From Granulosicoccaceae bacterium (lineage in GTDB: Bacteria; Pseudomonadota; Gammaproteobacteria; Granulosicoccales; Granulosicoccaceae): a stretch of 64,000 bases of DNA. Both the position numbers and the translations under genes were made by a program. The stretch spans positions 33,752 to 97,751 of the forward strand of contig JAHDCO010000003.1 in assembly GCA_020629835.1 (NCBI GenBank), given 5' to 3'. The notes below the pieces were generated by a model. It made no database searches, was not told the origin of the DNA, and was given only the letters and a program-made list of their open reading frames with translations. How positions within the stretch are numbered: position 1 is the first letter of the stretch; the number at the start of each line of letters is the position of its first letter. Shown here piece by piece: positions 1 to 8,479 of the stretch.

Positions 1-664
1 CCGCCGCCGTGGGGTAATGTCTGGCTTCAGGATTTAACACCAGATCACAATGGATTTCATCAGAGACAACCGTAACATCGTAAGTGTTGGCTAATTGCAT
101 CATGGTATTCAGCTCATCGCGTGTGAATACGGTGCCCGAGGGGTTGTGCGGTGAGCACAGCATGATTGCCCCGACACCACCGGCTTTCAGACGTTCCTCC
201 AGCGTTACAAAATTCCATGTCCAGCGATGGTCATTCCCACACTGCAATGGCAAACGCTCGATGTGATGATGTGGTTCGTGTGAATCAAAGAAGTGATGAT
301 AAATCGGTGGGTTTACAATTAAGGCCTCGCCCGGTTGTGCAAACGCCCGACAGCTCGCGGCCAGTCCGCAAACAACACCGGGCAGCCAAACGAGCCAGTC
401 AGCTTCCACTTCCCACTGATATTCATCCTGCAAAAACCCTCTTACCGCATCACTCAATCCGTCGGACGGTAGCGTGTAACCCAGAATCGGGTGTTTCATT
501 CGCTCAAGCAGAGCAGCCTGAATGGGTTCTGCAATAGCAAAGTCCATATCAGCCACCCAAAAGGGCAACACATCTTGATTCTTGTACTTATCCCACTTCA
601 TGGCATCGGTGCCGGCACGGGATATCACAGCGTCAAAGGCGCTGAGTGGGACTGACTTGGACAT
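1..664 (-). CDS. patB: PatB/MalY-type cystathionine beta-lyase (C-terminal part outside window)
   Basis: The first 221 codons of a PLP-dependent fold-type I aminotransferase-like enzyme; the 3' end runs off the window edge. The N-terminal stretch DVLPFWVADMDF and the later SPHNPSGTVF motif are hallmarks of the PatB/MalY family, which cleaves the C-S bond of cystathionine or cysteine conjugates to give pyruvate, ammonia and a thiol. The PLP lysine lies beyond the visible part, so catalytic completeness cannot be judged. The ATG at 664 is the start that gives the family N-terminus. The gene lies 34 bp after the pilin operon on the same strand and could be read through from it, but no functional link with pili is evident. 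Confidence 0.82.
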   Translation of the reverse strand, partial: MSKSVPLSAFDAVISRAGTDAMKWDKYKNQDVLPFWVADMDFAIAEPIQAALLERMKHPILGYTLPSDGLSDAVRGFLQDEYQWEVEADWLVWLPGVVCGLAASCRAFAQPGEALIVNPPIYHHFFDSHEPHHHIERLPLQCGNDHRWTWNFVTLEERLKAGGVGAIMLCSPHNPSGTVFTRDELNTMMQLANTYDVTVVSDEIHCDLVLNPEARHYPTAA

Positions 665-698
665 AGCTAATTTGGGTAGGTGATTTAACCCGTGTAGC

Positions 699-1112
699 TT
701 ACCAGCACTCGATACCGCCTTCTGAACCTTTAACGCCGGAAGAGTTCAGAGTAAACGCACCACACTCCGCATCGTTGGCTTGCGCCCCGCCGGCCACAGG
801 CGTGGCAAACAGCACATAGCTTGTTGGCGTGGGGTTAGCAACGGTAATTTGATAATAGCCTTCGTCACTGATCAACGGATCCGCTGGATAACCCATTTCA
901 ACCATGCTTGTGGCATAGCGATTTTGTTCCGACATAAAACGCTGTTGTTCGCCGGCAATTTCTGTAAGCGATGTAATGGCATCCACCCGGCGTGTGTCGG
1001 TCATGAAGTTCATGAAATTGGGTACCGCTATCGCTGCAACGATACCGAGGATTACCACCGCGATCATCACCTCAATTAAGGTGAAACCCTTTTGATTTTT
1101 TAAGCTACTCAT
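699..1112 (-). CDS. pilE: Type IV pilin / minor pilin, PilE-like
   Basis: A 137-residue prepilin. The short basic leader MSSLKNQKG precedes FTLIEVMIAV, a classic prepilin peptidase (PilD) site with cleavage after Gly9 and Glu at +5. The hydrophobic alpha-1 helix continues through AVVILGIVAAIAVPNF. Two cysteines near the C-terminus (ECGAF and ECW) can form the D-loop disulfide typical of these pilins. It is the last gene of the five-gene minor-pilin cluster and starts 8 bp after pilX. Known role of the family: a subunit of the pilus or of the priming tip complex. Being in a minor-pilin cluster and only 137 residues long, it is more likely a minor pilin than the major subunit. Confidence 0.85.
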   Translation of the reverse strand: MSSLKNQKGFTLIEVMIAVVILGIVAAIAVPNFMNFMTDTRRVDAITSLTEIAGEQQRFMSEQNRYATSMVEMGYPADPLISDEGYYQITVANPTPTSYVLFATPVAGGAQANDAECGAFTLNSSGVKGSEGGIECW

Positions 1113-1120
1113 TGGTGTTC

Positions 1121-1693
1121 CTAAGGAATTGGGGTAACGCAGTTACCTGTGCGACGGGTTTCAGGTCTTGCCAGACTGGCGCGCTGCACATGATCAGATC
1201 GTGCGTTCGTGTTTTCGATTTCCGCGGTACCGTTTACATCAAACGTCATGGCCACGGTACGAGGCCGCGACAGGTCGCCAGATAATTCAGTGCCCACCGA
1301 AATAGCACGTTCACCACAGTATTGGATGGACACTGCAGAATTAATGTCCAGGCTCACGCCTCGGTCATTCGTTTGGTCGAAACTCGCTGATAACAAGGCT
1401 TCAAAGCCAGGGGGGAAAACCGGATCCGGGTCGTTGAACTGCGCGGGCGGCACATTCACAATGCTGTTAATGATGAGGTCGCGATCCACCAACACCGAAT
1501 TGATTGCAGACTCTGCGGCTTCAAACGAGGCAGATTTCTGCTGTGAGTTACTGGTGATTTGCTCCTGAAAACGCGTGGACGTCAGAGTGGCAACGCCGAG
1601 AATCGTTAGTGCCAGCAGCAAGATCAAACTGATGGCTAAAGCCACCCCGTGTTCACGTTGCCCCTGCTTGCGTTGTTGGATCACGTTTCGCAT
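1121..1693 (-). CDS. pilX: Minor pilin assembly protein PilX
   Basis: 190 residues with the PilX N-terminal signature: a charged leader ending in REHG, then VALAISLILLLALTILGV, a hydrophobic segment without the Glu+5 of ordinary pilins, and then QEQITSNSQQKSASFEAAESA, which matches the PilX consensus around an EAAE element. PilX is a minor pilin that with FimT, PilV, PilW and PilE forms the priming complex starting pilus fibre assembly in the inner membrane. It starts 9 bp downstream of pilW. In many relatives the large tip adhesin gene pilY1 follows pilX; here pilE follows after 8 bp. Confidence 0.85.
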   Translation of the reverse strand: MRNVIQQRKQGQREHGVALAISLILLLALTILGVATLTSTRFQEQITSNSQQKSASFEAAESAINSVLVDRDLIINSIVNVPPAQFNDPDPVFPPGFEALLSASFDQTNDRGVSLDINSAVSIQYCGERAISVGTELSGDLSRPRTVAMTFDVNGTAEIENTNARSDHVQRASLARPETRRTGNCVTPIP

Positions 1694-1702
1694 GTCATCT
1701 GC

Positions 1703-2404
1703 TCATAACCGGTTACGAAGCAACACCGTGCTGCCGAATACATGCCGCGCAAAACGATCGTTTCTGTTCTCAACAGCGTCTAACACAACGAACTGCTCTG
1801 ACATATTGCGCGTGCGAATCGGTGTACCCGAATTCACTAAAATGGCAAAACGAATACCTACGATTTGACGTGGCGGTATGTCCGCGCGATAGCTTTCATA
1901 ACTATCGGGTACCGCGTCATCATCGGTATCTAACCCGTACAGCACCCGAAACGCTTCCACGCCTTCAACAATCGGCATGGGTGTCGCGCCCGGGCCGCTG
2001 CCTTGGCAGGTAATGGTGTCATTTGCCGCATTATGCGCGTACGTATTTTCTGCGTATCCTGCGATCGGTGACGCTGTGGTATCGATTCCGTTGCAATCAA
2101 AACCACTGCGCATGACCACCGTGATGGCGTTATTTGAGCTTTGCGTTAAATCAACCGGATCAATTCGTAAATCCGGTGAATAGCCAGCTAGTCGAAAACC
2201 ACGTTGTAAAACCGATACCCCGTAGCGTCCATTTTCCTGCATGGTTTGCAAGCCACGCGTAAATTTTGCTGACCGGTTTGCTCCCACATACATATTCACA
2301 ACCGCAGAGACAACGACCAAGCCGAGGATAAGCGCAATCATCATCTCAACCAGCGTATAACCGCGTTGCTTCTTCGCTGTACCGTTGGTGGACGATCGAA
2401 TCAC
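1703..2404 (-). CDS. pilW: Minor pilin PilW
   Basis: 233 residues. The leader ends KKQRG and is followed by YTLVEMMIALILGLVVV, giving a PilD cleavage site after Gly15 with Glu at +5. The family signature after the helix, GLQTMQENGRYGV...LQRGFRLAGY, is clearly present and separates PilW from PilV or PilE. The ATG overlaps the TGA of pilV (ATGA), so translation is probably coupled. Known role: a minor pilin of the type IV pilus initiation complex, anchored in the inner membrane before assembly. The full-length size is normal for the short version of the family. Confidence 0.86.
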   Translation of the reverse strand: MIRSSTNGTAKKQRGYTLVEMMIALILGLVVVSAVVNMYVGANRSAKFTRGLQTMQENGRYGVSVLQRGFRLAGYSPDLRIDPVDLTQSSNNAITVVMRSGFDCNGIDTTASPIAGYAENTYAHNAANDTITCQGSGPGATPMPIVEGVEAFRVLYGLDTDDDAVPDSYESYRADIPPRQIVGIRFAILVNSGTPIRTRNMSEQFVVLDAVENRNDRFARHVFGSTVLLRNRL

Positions 2405-2970
2405 GGACGCATCCTTAACTGTACCCGGCGCATCACGGTGTCGTTCATATCCGACGTGGTACGCTGCCCTTCAGTCCATGAAACGTTTATTGTGTAGGTA
2501 GAAGCGGATGTACAGGGAGCCGCGTCACACGTCACCACTAGCTGCCCATTGGGTAACGACCCCACAACACCATCATCGGCTACACCACCACCCCAGTCAC
2601 CACACGCAACGTTTGCAAGATCAAACATAGCTAACTCGGCTGCAGTGCACGATTGAGCCGTCCCCGTCACACTTGCCTGACAATAAGGTACCGGGGCTGC
2701 GTTGCAATTGAGGTCATCCGAATTGAAACCATCAAAAAGAAAGGAATCAATCGCCGGTCGGTTGGTTCGCATGCGCGTTGCCATGGTTTCGGCGTATAGC
2801 AATGCTTTTGCGCGATTGTATGCACCAGTGCTTTGCTGCATACCGGTCAACTGCAAGCTAGCCATTCCCAGTACACCAAGGGACACGACCACCAGTGCGA
2901 CTAAGACCTCGACCACGCCAACACCGTTCTGGTGAGACGTCCGGGCAAACTTGATACAACGCGGTTGCAT
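2401..2970 (-). CDS. pilV: Type IV pilus modification/minor pilin protein PilV
   Basis: The preferred start is ATG at 2970 (MQPRCIKF), 7 bp after the fimT stop; an upstream in-frame start at 3042 would overlap fimT by 65 bp. The protein is then 189 residues. The processing site is HQNG / VGVVEVLVALVVVSLG with Glu at +5, then GMASLQLTGMQQSTGAYNRA, characteristic of PilV. Minor pilin of the priming complex. It carries several cysteines (NCNAAPVPYC, ANVACGD, CDAAPC) that may form periplasmic disulfides. Its 3' end overlaps the pilW start by 4 bp. Confidence 0.84.
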   Translation of the reverse strand: MQPRCIKFARTSHQNGVGVVEVLVALVVVSLGVLGMASLQLTGMQQSTGAYNRAKALLYAETMATRMRTNRPAIDSFLFDGFNSDDLNCNAAPVPYCQASVTGTAQSCTAAELAMFDLANVACGDWGGGVADDGVVGSLPNGQLVVTCDAAPCTSASTYTINVSWTEGQRTTSDMNDTVMRRVQLRMRP

Positions 2971-2977
2971 GCCGGTG

Positions 2978-3544
2978 TTAGTCAATCGTTGATACTCGGC
3001 CAGTTGCCGATACCTGGACCGTACGAGACTCAGTACCGTCACCGTAGCGTATGCCTATCGATCCCGATAACGGAATGCCCGCAGGATTTGTGCTGCCGCC
3101 ACCATCATCGAAATACACTTGATTCTGGAACACCGCATCGGGTGTGATGGTAAATCCTGCACCCCGGTCTTCAACCGCCATCACAACGTCTTCGGCTGCA
3201 TCACGGCTGCCGTTTTCGTTATCGTCTACATACGCTATCCAGCCGCCAACATAACCGCTTCCCGCGTTACACGCTGCATTAGCTGACAACGGATTTGAGC
3301 TGGTGCAAACGCCGGCCGGTAACGCGCGCTTTATGGCTTCAGAGCGTGCGGTCTGAAGGCTGAATACCAGTGTATTGGTGGTGGCTGTCAGCCGGTTGCC
3401 CGTCATTAACCCCTGGAACGAAGGCACAGCCACCGATAAAAGCAGAGCGCCCACAACTAACGTGATCAGAAGCTCAACAAAAGAAAAACCCTGTTGCTTG
3501 TGATCGACCCTAGCGTTGCGTAGTTGCAGCCTTTCAGCTCGCAT
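2978..3544 (-). CDS. fimT: FimT/GspH-family minor pseudopilin
   Basis: 188 residues; first gene of the minor-pilin operon. The leader MRAERLQLRNARVDHKQQG is followed by FSFVELLITLVVGALLLSVA, with cleavage after Gly19 and Glu at +5. The GspH/FimT domain follows, with RLTATTNTLVFSLQTARSEA, the typical region between helix and globular head. FimT is a minor pilin of the type IV pilus tip complex; in some competent gammaproteobacteria it contributes to DNA binding. The operon promoter must lie in the roughly 285 bp upstream (3545-3829), where no clear sigma-70 or sigma-54 site could be picked out. Confidence 0.84.
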   Translation of the reverse strand: MRAERLQLRNARVDHKQQGFSFVELLITLVVGALLLSVAVPSFQGLMTGNRLTATTNTLVFSLQTARSEAIKRALPAGVCTSSNPLSANAACNAGSGYVGGWIAYVDDNENGSRDAAEDVVMAVEDRGAGFTITPDAVFQNQVYFDDGGGSTNPAGIPLSGSIGIRYGDGTESRTVQVSATGRVSTID

Positions 3545-3829
3545 GCGCCCTAACCCGTTTAATCGTTGTGTGACAATGCGATTAACGGCCGGGCTGGCGC
3601 ACTATTGAGAGGCAGTAAGCCAGCTTTCCTACAGTTGCACACACCGGTTGCGAGCCTTTATTTTTAAGTCTGTGAGCAACAGAACGCAATAGCTAGGAAA
3701 CGCCGCACAGTCCGTGTTGAATCTGGTGCAGCAATCACACAGCAGTTGGCGGTTTCATCACACATCAACCGCTGTTGTGAATCGCATCACGAAACGGACT
3801 TAAGGCCTGTTCTAAAGGGTCGTATGGAA

Positions 3830-5182
3830 CTAGCGGAGCGTTACCAGCTCCTCACCGCTGGTGGGATGAATCGCCACGGTATCGTCAAAATCGGACTTTG
3901 TAGCGCCCATGCGGATGGCGACAGCAAAACCCTGCAACATCTCATCAGAGTCACGACCAATCATATGACACCCCACGATTCGCTCGTCCTGACCTGTCAC
4001 AATTAATTTCATGGCTGTCTTGGTTTTGTGTTCGGTAAAGGCGGCGTACATGGGGGTAAATTGTGTGTTGTATACCTTCACCTCGTCTCCGTATTGCTCT
4101 TTCGCTTCGGCTTCAGTCAAACCCACTGTGCCGATGGGCGGATGACTGAACACGACTGTTGCGATGGTGTTGTAATCCATTTTGCGGCCCGTTTGTCCAT
4201 TGAAAATTCGATCTGACAACCGTCTGCCCGCAGCAATGGCCACGGGTGTCAATTCCGCCTGACCGGTAACATCCCCTAACGCATAGATACTTGGTACCGA
4301 TGTTGTCTGCCATTCGTCCACCGGAATGTAACCGCGTTCGTCGGTCGCGATACCGACACTTTCCAAGCCCAGGGCATCGGTGGCAGGCTTTCTACCAATG
4401 GCCATAATGACACTGCTGTAGGGCCCGATAGTTTCACCACTTTCGCTGGTGGCATACAAACCATCATCACGCTTTTCAATGCTTGCCGTTGTAAAGCGTT
4501 TTTGCACATCAACGCCATCGTTTTCCATCGCTTGCATTAACTGGCCAGAGAGCATGTCGTCGAAGCCGCGCAGGAATGAGTCGTGACGAATCGCCAAGGT
4601 GGTTGGTGTGCCCAATGCCTGCAACAACCCCGCAAGCTCCACGGCGATATAACCCGCCCCAACAACTAACGCCGATTCAGGTTGTTCTTTCAATTCAAAA
4701 AAACCATCGGAGTTAATGCAATGCTCTATTCCCGGCACATCGGGCATTACCGGTGAGCCACCTGGTGCAAGGATGATGCGTTCCGCAGTAACTTCTCGCT
4801 GGCCATCGATGGAAACCGTGTTAGGGCCTACAAGCTTTGCGTGCCCGTGGGTAAAATCCACGGTGTTTTTCCCAAGATAGTGCTCGTAGGCTTTATTAAT
4901 GTTCTTGATATAGAACTCACGCTTCTCAACAAACTCACCCCAGTCAAATTGCGTACTGGCTTCGGGGAAACCGTAATCCCCGGCATCTTGTAATGCGTGA
5001 GACACACCCGCGGCATACCACATGGCTTTTTTGGGTACGCAACCTCGGTTTACACACGTTCCACCTAACACCGGATCACGTTCGATCAACAAACACTTCG
5101 CTCCGTACATACCAGCACGATTGAGCGTAGCAATACCGCCACTTCCGCCGCCAATAGAGATTAAATCGTAATCGAAAGTCAT
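3830..5182 (-). CDS. gor: Glutathione-disulfide reductase
   Basis: About 450 residues from the ATG at 5182 ([16 protein letters not shown]); an in-frame start at 5221 is less likely because the family begins at the FAD-binding motif. FAD site GGGSGG, redox-active disulfide in [17 protein letters not shown]-binding fold around [13 protein letters not shown], second FAD motif YALGDVTG, and the C-terminal [12 protein letters not shown] carrying the catalytic His-Glu pair typical of Gor rather than of lipoamide dehydrogenase. It reduces glutathione disulfide with NADPH in the cytosol. It is divergent from ubiA with only 58 bp between the starts, so the two promoters must overlap or sit back to back. 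Confidence 0.9.
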   Translation of the reverse strand: MTFDYDLISIGGGSGGIATLNRAGMYGAKCLLIERDPVLGGTCVNRGCVPKKAMWYAAGVSHALQDAGDYGFPEASTQFDWGEFVEKREFYIKNINKAYEHYLGKNTVDFTHGHAKLVGPNTVSIDGQREVTAERIILAPGGSPVMPDVPGIEHCINSDGFFELKEQPESALVVGAGYIAVELAGLLQALGTPTTLAIRHDSFLRGFDDMLSGQLMQAMENDGVDVQKRFTTASIEKRDDGLYATSESGETIGPYSSVIMAIGRKPATDALGLESVGIATDERGYIPVDEWQTTSVPSIYALGDVTGQAELTPVAIAAGRRLSDRIFNGQTGRKMDYNTIATVVFSHPPIGTVGLTEAEAKEQYGDEVKVYNTQFTPMYAAFTEHKTKTAMKLIVTGQDERIVGCHMIGRDSDEMLQGFAVAIRMGATKSDFDDTVAIHPTSGEELVTLR

Positions 5183-5240
5183 AATCGTTCTCTGGTGAAA
5201 CAAACCCGTTAATATACGCAAACAGTCCGACAGAACCTAA

Positions 5241-6134
5241 GTGCTCTTGAACACGGCTCAACTCAGACAGAAATGGCCCCACCTGGTTATCTTAACCAGA
5301 ATCAATCGGCCCATCGGAATCTTATTGCTGCTTTGGCCCACACTGTGGGCACTCTGGTTGGCAGCCGATGGCCTGCCTGATTTAAAAGTGCTACTGATTT
5401 TTATTGCTGGCACGGTGTTAACGCGTTCAGCCGGTTGCGCCATTAATGACTACGCCGACCGACATTGGGATGGACAGGTAGACCGAACTGAGAACCGCCC
5501 GCTAGCCACCAAAGCCCTGACGCCAAACGATGCACTGGCCACCACAGCGGTGTTAATGCTCGTGGCGTTTGTGCTTGTTTTATTTACAAACACCTACACC
5601 ATTCAGCTTTCATTCGTAGCGCTGTTCTTAGCCGTGCTCTACCCGTTCACCAAGCGAATCACGCATTGGCCGCAACTGTTTCTAGGACTGGCGTTTGCCT
5701 GGGCAGTTCCCATGGCGTTTGCAGCACAAACCGGAACAACACCCTCAACCGCCTGGATCGTGTTCCTGGCGGCCGTCATCTGGGCTTTGGCCTACGACAC
5801 CTTATATGCCATCGTTGACCGTAAAGACGATGTCGTTGTTGGCATTAAGTCAACCGCCATATTATTCGGTCGTTATGATTTGTGGTTAGTGGGTGTGGCA
5901 CAAACGCTCATGGTGTGTTTAATGCTTATCGCCGGGCATTCTCATGGGCGCGGTGGTTTTTTCTTTCTTGGACTTGTGGCCGCCGCTTTACTCATCGCAA
6001 AACAATTACACGACTGCCGCGACAGAGATCCAGCCGCGTGTTTTCAAGCTTTTCTAAATAATCACTATGTGGGGATGTTGATTTTCATCGGTTTGTTTCT
6101 CGACTACCTCGTATTCCCGGCCACCACCGCATGA
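5241..6134 (+). CDS. ubiA: 4-hydroxybenzoate polyprenyltransferase
   Basis: 297 residues from a GTG start at 5241; no suitable ATG exists before the conserved RINRPIGILLLLWPTLWAL. Both Asp-rich prenyl-diphosphate motifs are present: NDYADRHWDGQVDRT with RPLA, and YDTLYAIVDRKDD. About eight or nine hydrophobic helices. It attaches the polyprenyl tail to 4-hydroxybenzoate, the membrane step of ubiquinone synthesis. The usual partner ubiC is absent here. The stop overlaps the ATG of the next gene, a large GTPase, by 4 bp (ATGA), so the two are very probably co-translated. Confidence 0.93.
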   Translation: MLLNTAQLRQKWPHLVILTRINRPIGILLLLWPTLWALWLAADGLPDLKVLLIFIAGTVLTRSAGCAINDYADRHWDGQVDRTENRPLATKALTPNDALATTAVLMLVAFVLVLFTNTYTIQLSFVALFLAVLYPFTKRITHWPQLFLGLAFAWAVPMAFAAQTGTTPSTAWIVFLAAVIWALAYDTLYAIVDRKDDVVVGIKSTAILFGRYDLWLVGVAQTLMVCLMLIAGHSHGRGGFFFLGLVAAALLIAKQLHDCRDRDPAACFQAFLNNHYVGMLIFIGLFLDYLVFPATTA

Positions 6135-7864
6135 ACCAGGCGATCAAAACGCTGCTGGTGCGCTATGAACAGCTGCTGAACGCAACCGATTCGCCTGAAC
6201 CGGACTGGGTGAACCATTACAACGATCTGCGTTTGGTAGATGCCTGCCAGGATAAAATCCTGCTGAATTCCACCCAGCCTGACCACCCCTTTCAGTTAGG
6301 TATTGTTGGCCCCACACAGGCAGGTAAAAGTACGTTGGTTAACGTACTCACTGACTACGACGCTGCGGGTGTCAGCGCCCGCGCGGGATACACCGTGCAT
6401 GCCCAGGGTTTTGGTGTGAACTTAGAAGAACACCAATTACAACCTATTGCTTCCGTGTTGGAGCCGATGGTAAGAGTTAGCCCGGAGGCGTTACGTCGTG
6501 AAACGCTTAATACCTATCTACTCGAACCGATTCAAGCTGGCAATGCAGCCTTGATTGAACAGGCCGTGGTCTGGGACTCGCCCGATTTTGATTCCATTGA
6601 AGCGCATGGTTATCGAGGTGCTGTATTAGATACACTGGCGCTATCGGATGCGCTTATTCTAGTGGTTAGTAAAGATAAGTACGGTGATCGATCAGTATGG
6701 GACATGCTGCGTTTGATGTTGCCATTGGACAAACCCATCACGGTTCTGATCAATAAACTCAACGAGCACGATAAATCCACCGTGCTGACCTCTTTCGAAC
6801 AACGCTTTAACGAAACGTTTCCAAATGAATCTCCGGTTTCACTGGTGGCGTTACCTTACACAGAAAACCAGCGGCCTTTCACCCCAACGGAACTGCAGCG
6901 GTTAGCAGAAGCCGTGCAGCATTCTGAACACCAGCATGAACGACATCGCCTTCAGCCTGCTGTCACGCGTTTCATCGATCAGCATTGGGATCGCTGGATC
7001 AAGCCGGCGATTCATGAACAATCGGCGGAACAACTCTGGCAAGCTTCGGTAAACAAAGCCATAGACAATGCGTTTGAGCAATATCAGCTGCGTTACTTAA
7101 ACGACGAGTCTCGTAACGATACATTCAATCGAGCGTTAGCCGAGTTGCTGACGTTACTGGAGATTCCCGGCATCGCCGCCACACTCCAAAAAACACGCGA
7201 GGTGGTGACCTGGCCGGTAAGAACCTTGTTCGGTTTCGGTGTTAACGCCATCAGGGCAAAAACGCAACAAGCACCACCTGCGGACATTGAACAGGATGTG
7301 CTTAATAGCTTACGCGCGCACGTCATCACAGAACTACAGGGCGTAGCCCTGGACGCCCAGCAAGAGTACCCGGAGCAAAACCGTTGGTGGCAAGCTTTAA
7401 GTCAGGAACTTAGAAACAATCGAGACGCAATTTCTGAAGAATTTGAAGGCTCCACACTCGCCTATCAGCAAGCGTTTGAACCACGAATTGAAGAAGCAGC
7501 GGCCAAGTTATATCAGCAGTTGGAAAAACAACCGGCGCTACTGAATTCGTTGCGTGCCGCGCGAGTGACAGGAGATGCAGCCGCAGTGGCTTTGGCGGTT
7601 AAATCCGGCGGACTGGCTGCAACTGATTTACTGGTTGCACCGGCTATGCTGTCGGTCACCACCTTGCTAACCGAATCAGCACTTGGGCGCTACATGAATA
7701 GTGTTAAAGCAGAACTGAAGCGGGAACAAGGTGCCGTTGTTCATTCCGATATATTTCAAGGCGTGTTGGGCGCAGCGCTTCTGTCTGCACCCAACACGAT
7801 GGATCGTAGCCAGCTATTGGGAATCGATCCTGCGTCGTTAGACGTTCCCGCCTCATCCCACTAG
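6131..7864 (+). CDS. Large dynamin-like/TRAFAC GTPase of unknown role (GTPase 1)
   Basis: 577 residues. P-loop GPTQAGKST at about 60-68, a G3-like DSPDFDS at 149-155 in a hydrophobic strand (AVVWDSPDF), then ALILVVSKDKYGD and VLINKLNEHD around 206-214 as a G4-like element that deviates from NKxD. The rest is mostly helical, with a hydrophobic segment near 490-530 (AAAVALAVKSGG, LLVAPAMLSVTTLL) that could touch or enter the membrane. The architecture (N-terminal GTPase, long helical stalk, C-terminal hydrophobic patch) resembles bacterial dynamin-like proteins, but no specific family is recognised. It shares the sequence plan of the GTPase at 8480-10141 and is coupled to ubiA. Function inferred only as a membrane-associated GTPase. 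Confidence 0.72.
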   Translation: MNQAIKTLLVRYEQLLNATDSPEPDWVNHYNDLRLVDACQDKILLNSTQPDHPFQLGIVGPTQAGKSTLVNVLTDYDAAGVSARAGYTVHAQGFGVNLEEHQLQPIASVLEPMVRVSPEALRRETLNTYLLEPIQAGNAALIEQAVVWDSPDFDSIEAHGYRGAVLDTLALSDALILVVSKDKYGDRSVWDMLRLMLPLDKPITVLINKLNEHDKSTVLTSFEQRFNETFPNESPVSLVALPYTENQRPFTPTELQRLAEAVQHSEHQHERHRLQPAVTRFIDQHWDRWIKPAIHEQSAEQLWQASVNKAIDNAFEQYQLRYLNDESRNDTFNRALAELLTLLEIPGIAATLQKTREVVTWPVRTLFGFGVNAIRAKTQQAPPADIEQDVLNSLRAHVITELQGVALDAQQEYPEQNRWWQALSQELRNNRDAISEEFEGSTLAYQQAFEPRIEEAAAKLYQQLEKQPALLNSLRAARVTGDAAAVALAVKSGGLAATDLLVAPAMLSVTTLLTESALGRYMNSVKAELKREQGAVVHSDIFQGVLGAALLSAPNTMDRSQLLGIDPASLDVPASSH

Positions 7865-7904
7865 CTACACATTCCTTAACGCAAAAATCCGTTAACGCAA
7901 AAAC

Positions 7905-8390
7905 TTAAGCTAAGCCTTCCAAAACAGACTCAGCTGAGGATACGGTAGCTTGCGACGCATTATCTTCAACCGCCATTGACGCAACGACGCCGTTATCCAC
8001 CACCATGGCAAAACGATGGCAACGAATGCCTAACCCATGCGCACTTAAATCCAGTGCAAGTCCAGCGGCGTTAGTAAATTCCGAGTTACCGTCAGCTAAT
8101 AGGTCAACCGAATCACCAACGTGCAGGCTCTTTCCCCACGCATCCATTACAAAAAAATCAGCCACGGAAACACAGGCAACAGCTGCAACACCTTTACCTG
8201 CTAACTCTTTTTGTGCCTGAACATAACCCGGCAGGTGTGTTTCTGAACACGTGGGAGTGAATGCACCAGGAACACCAAACAGGACAACTTTTCGGTCGGC
8301 ACAGTATTCACTGAGTTTTACATCGGCAGGACCGTCAGCGGTCATCTGTTTCAACGTAACGTCTGGGATGGTGTCGCCTACTTTAATCAT
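7905..8390 (-). CDS. Prx5-type peroxiredoxin
   Basis: 161 residues, the normal length of a Prx5/AhpE-like peroxiredoxin without glutaredoxin fusion. The peroxidatic cysteine is in GVPGAFTPTCSETHLPGY, followed by the family element ADFFVMDAWGKSLH. It reduces hydroperoxides in the cytosol, recycled by glutathione/glutaredoxin or thioredoxin; the resolving partner is not visible. It is transcribed against the two GTPase genes that flank it (stop 40 bp from the stop of GTPase 1; start 89 bp from the start of GTPase 2). The glutathione reductase 3 kb away may contribute reducing power, but that is inference. Confidence 0.9.
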   Translation of the reverse strand: MIKVGDTIPDVTLKQMTADGPADVKLSEYCADRKVVLFGVPGAFTPTCSETHLPGYVQAQKELAGKGVAAVACVSVADFFVMDAWGKSLHVGDSVDLLADGNSEFTNAAGLALDLSAHGLGIRCHRFAMVVDNGVVASMAVEDNASQATVSSAESVLEGLA

Positions 8391-8479
8391 GAATTATCTC
8401 TTTGGTTAAGTGGATGTAATTGGTTGATGACTAAGTGTACGTTAGCGCAACCGTTTCAGTCGTGGTCTAATTCAATCCC

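Noticed and set aside
84..537. Plus-strand open frames at the left edge
   Set aside because: They are antisense to the patB gene, whose protein motifs are clear on the minus strand.
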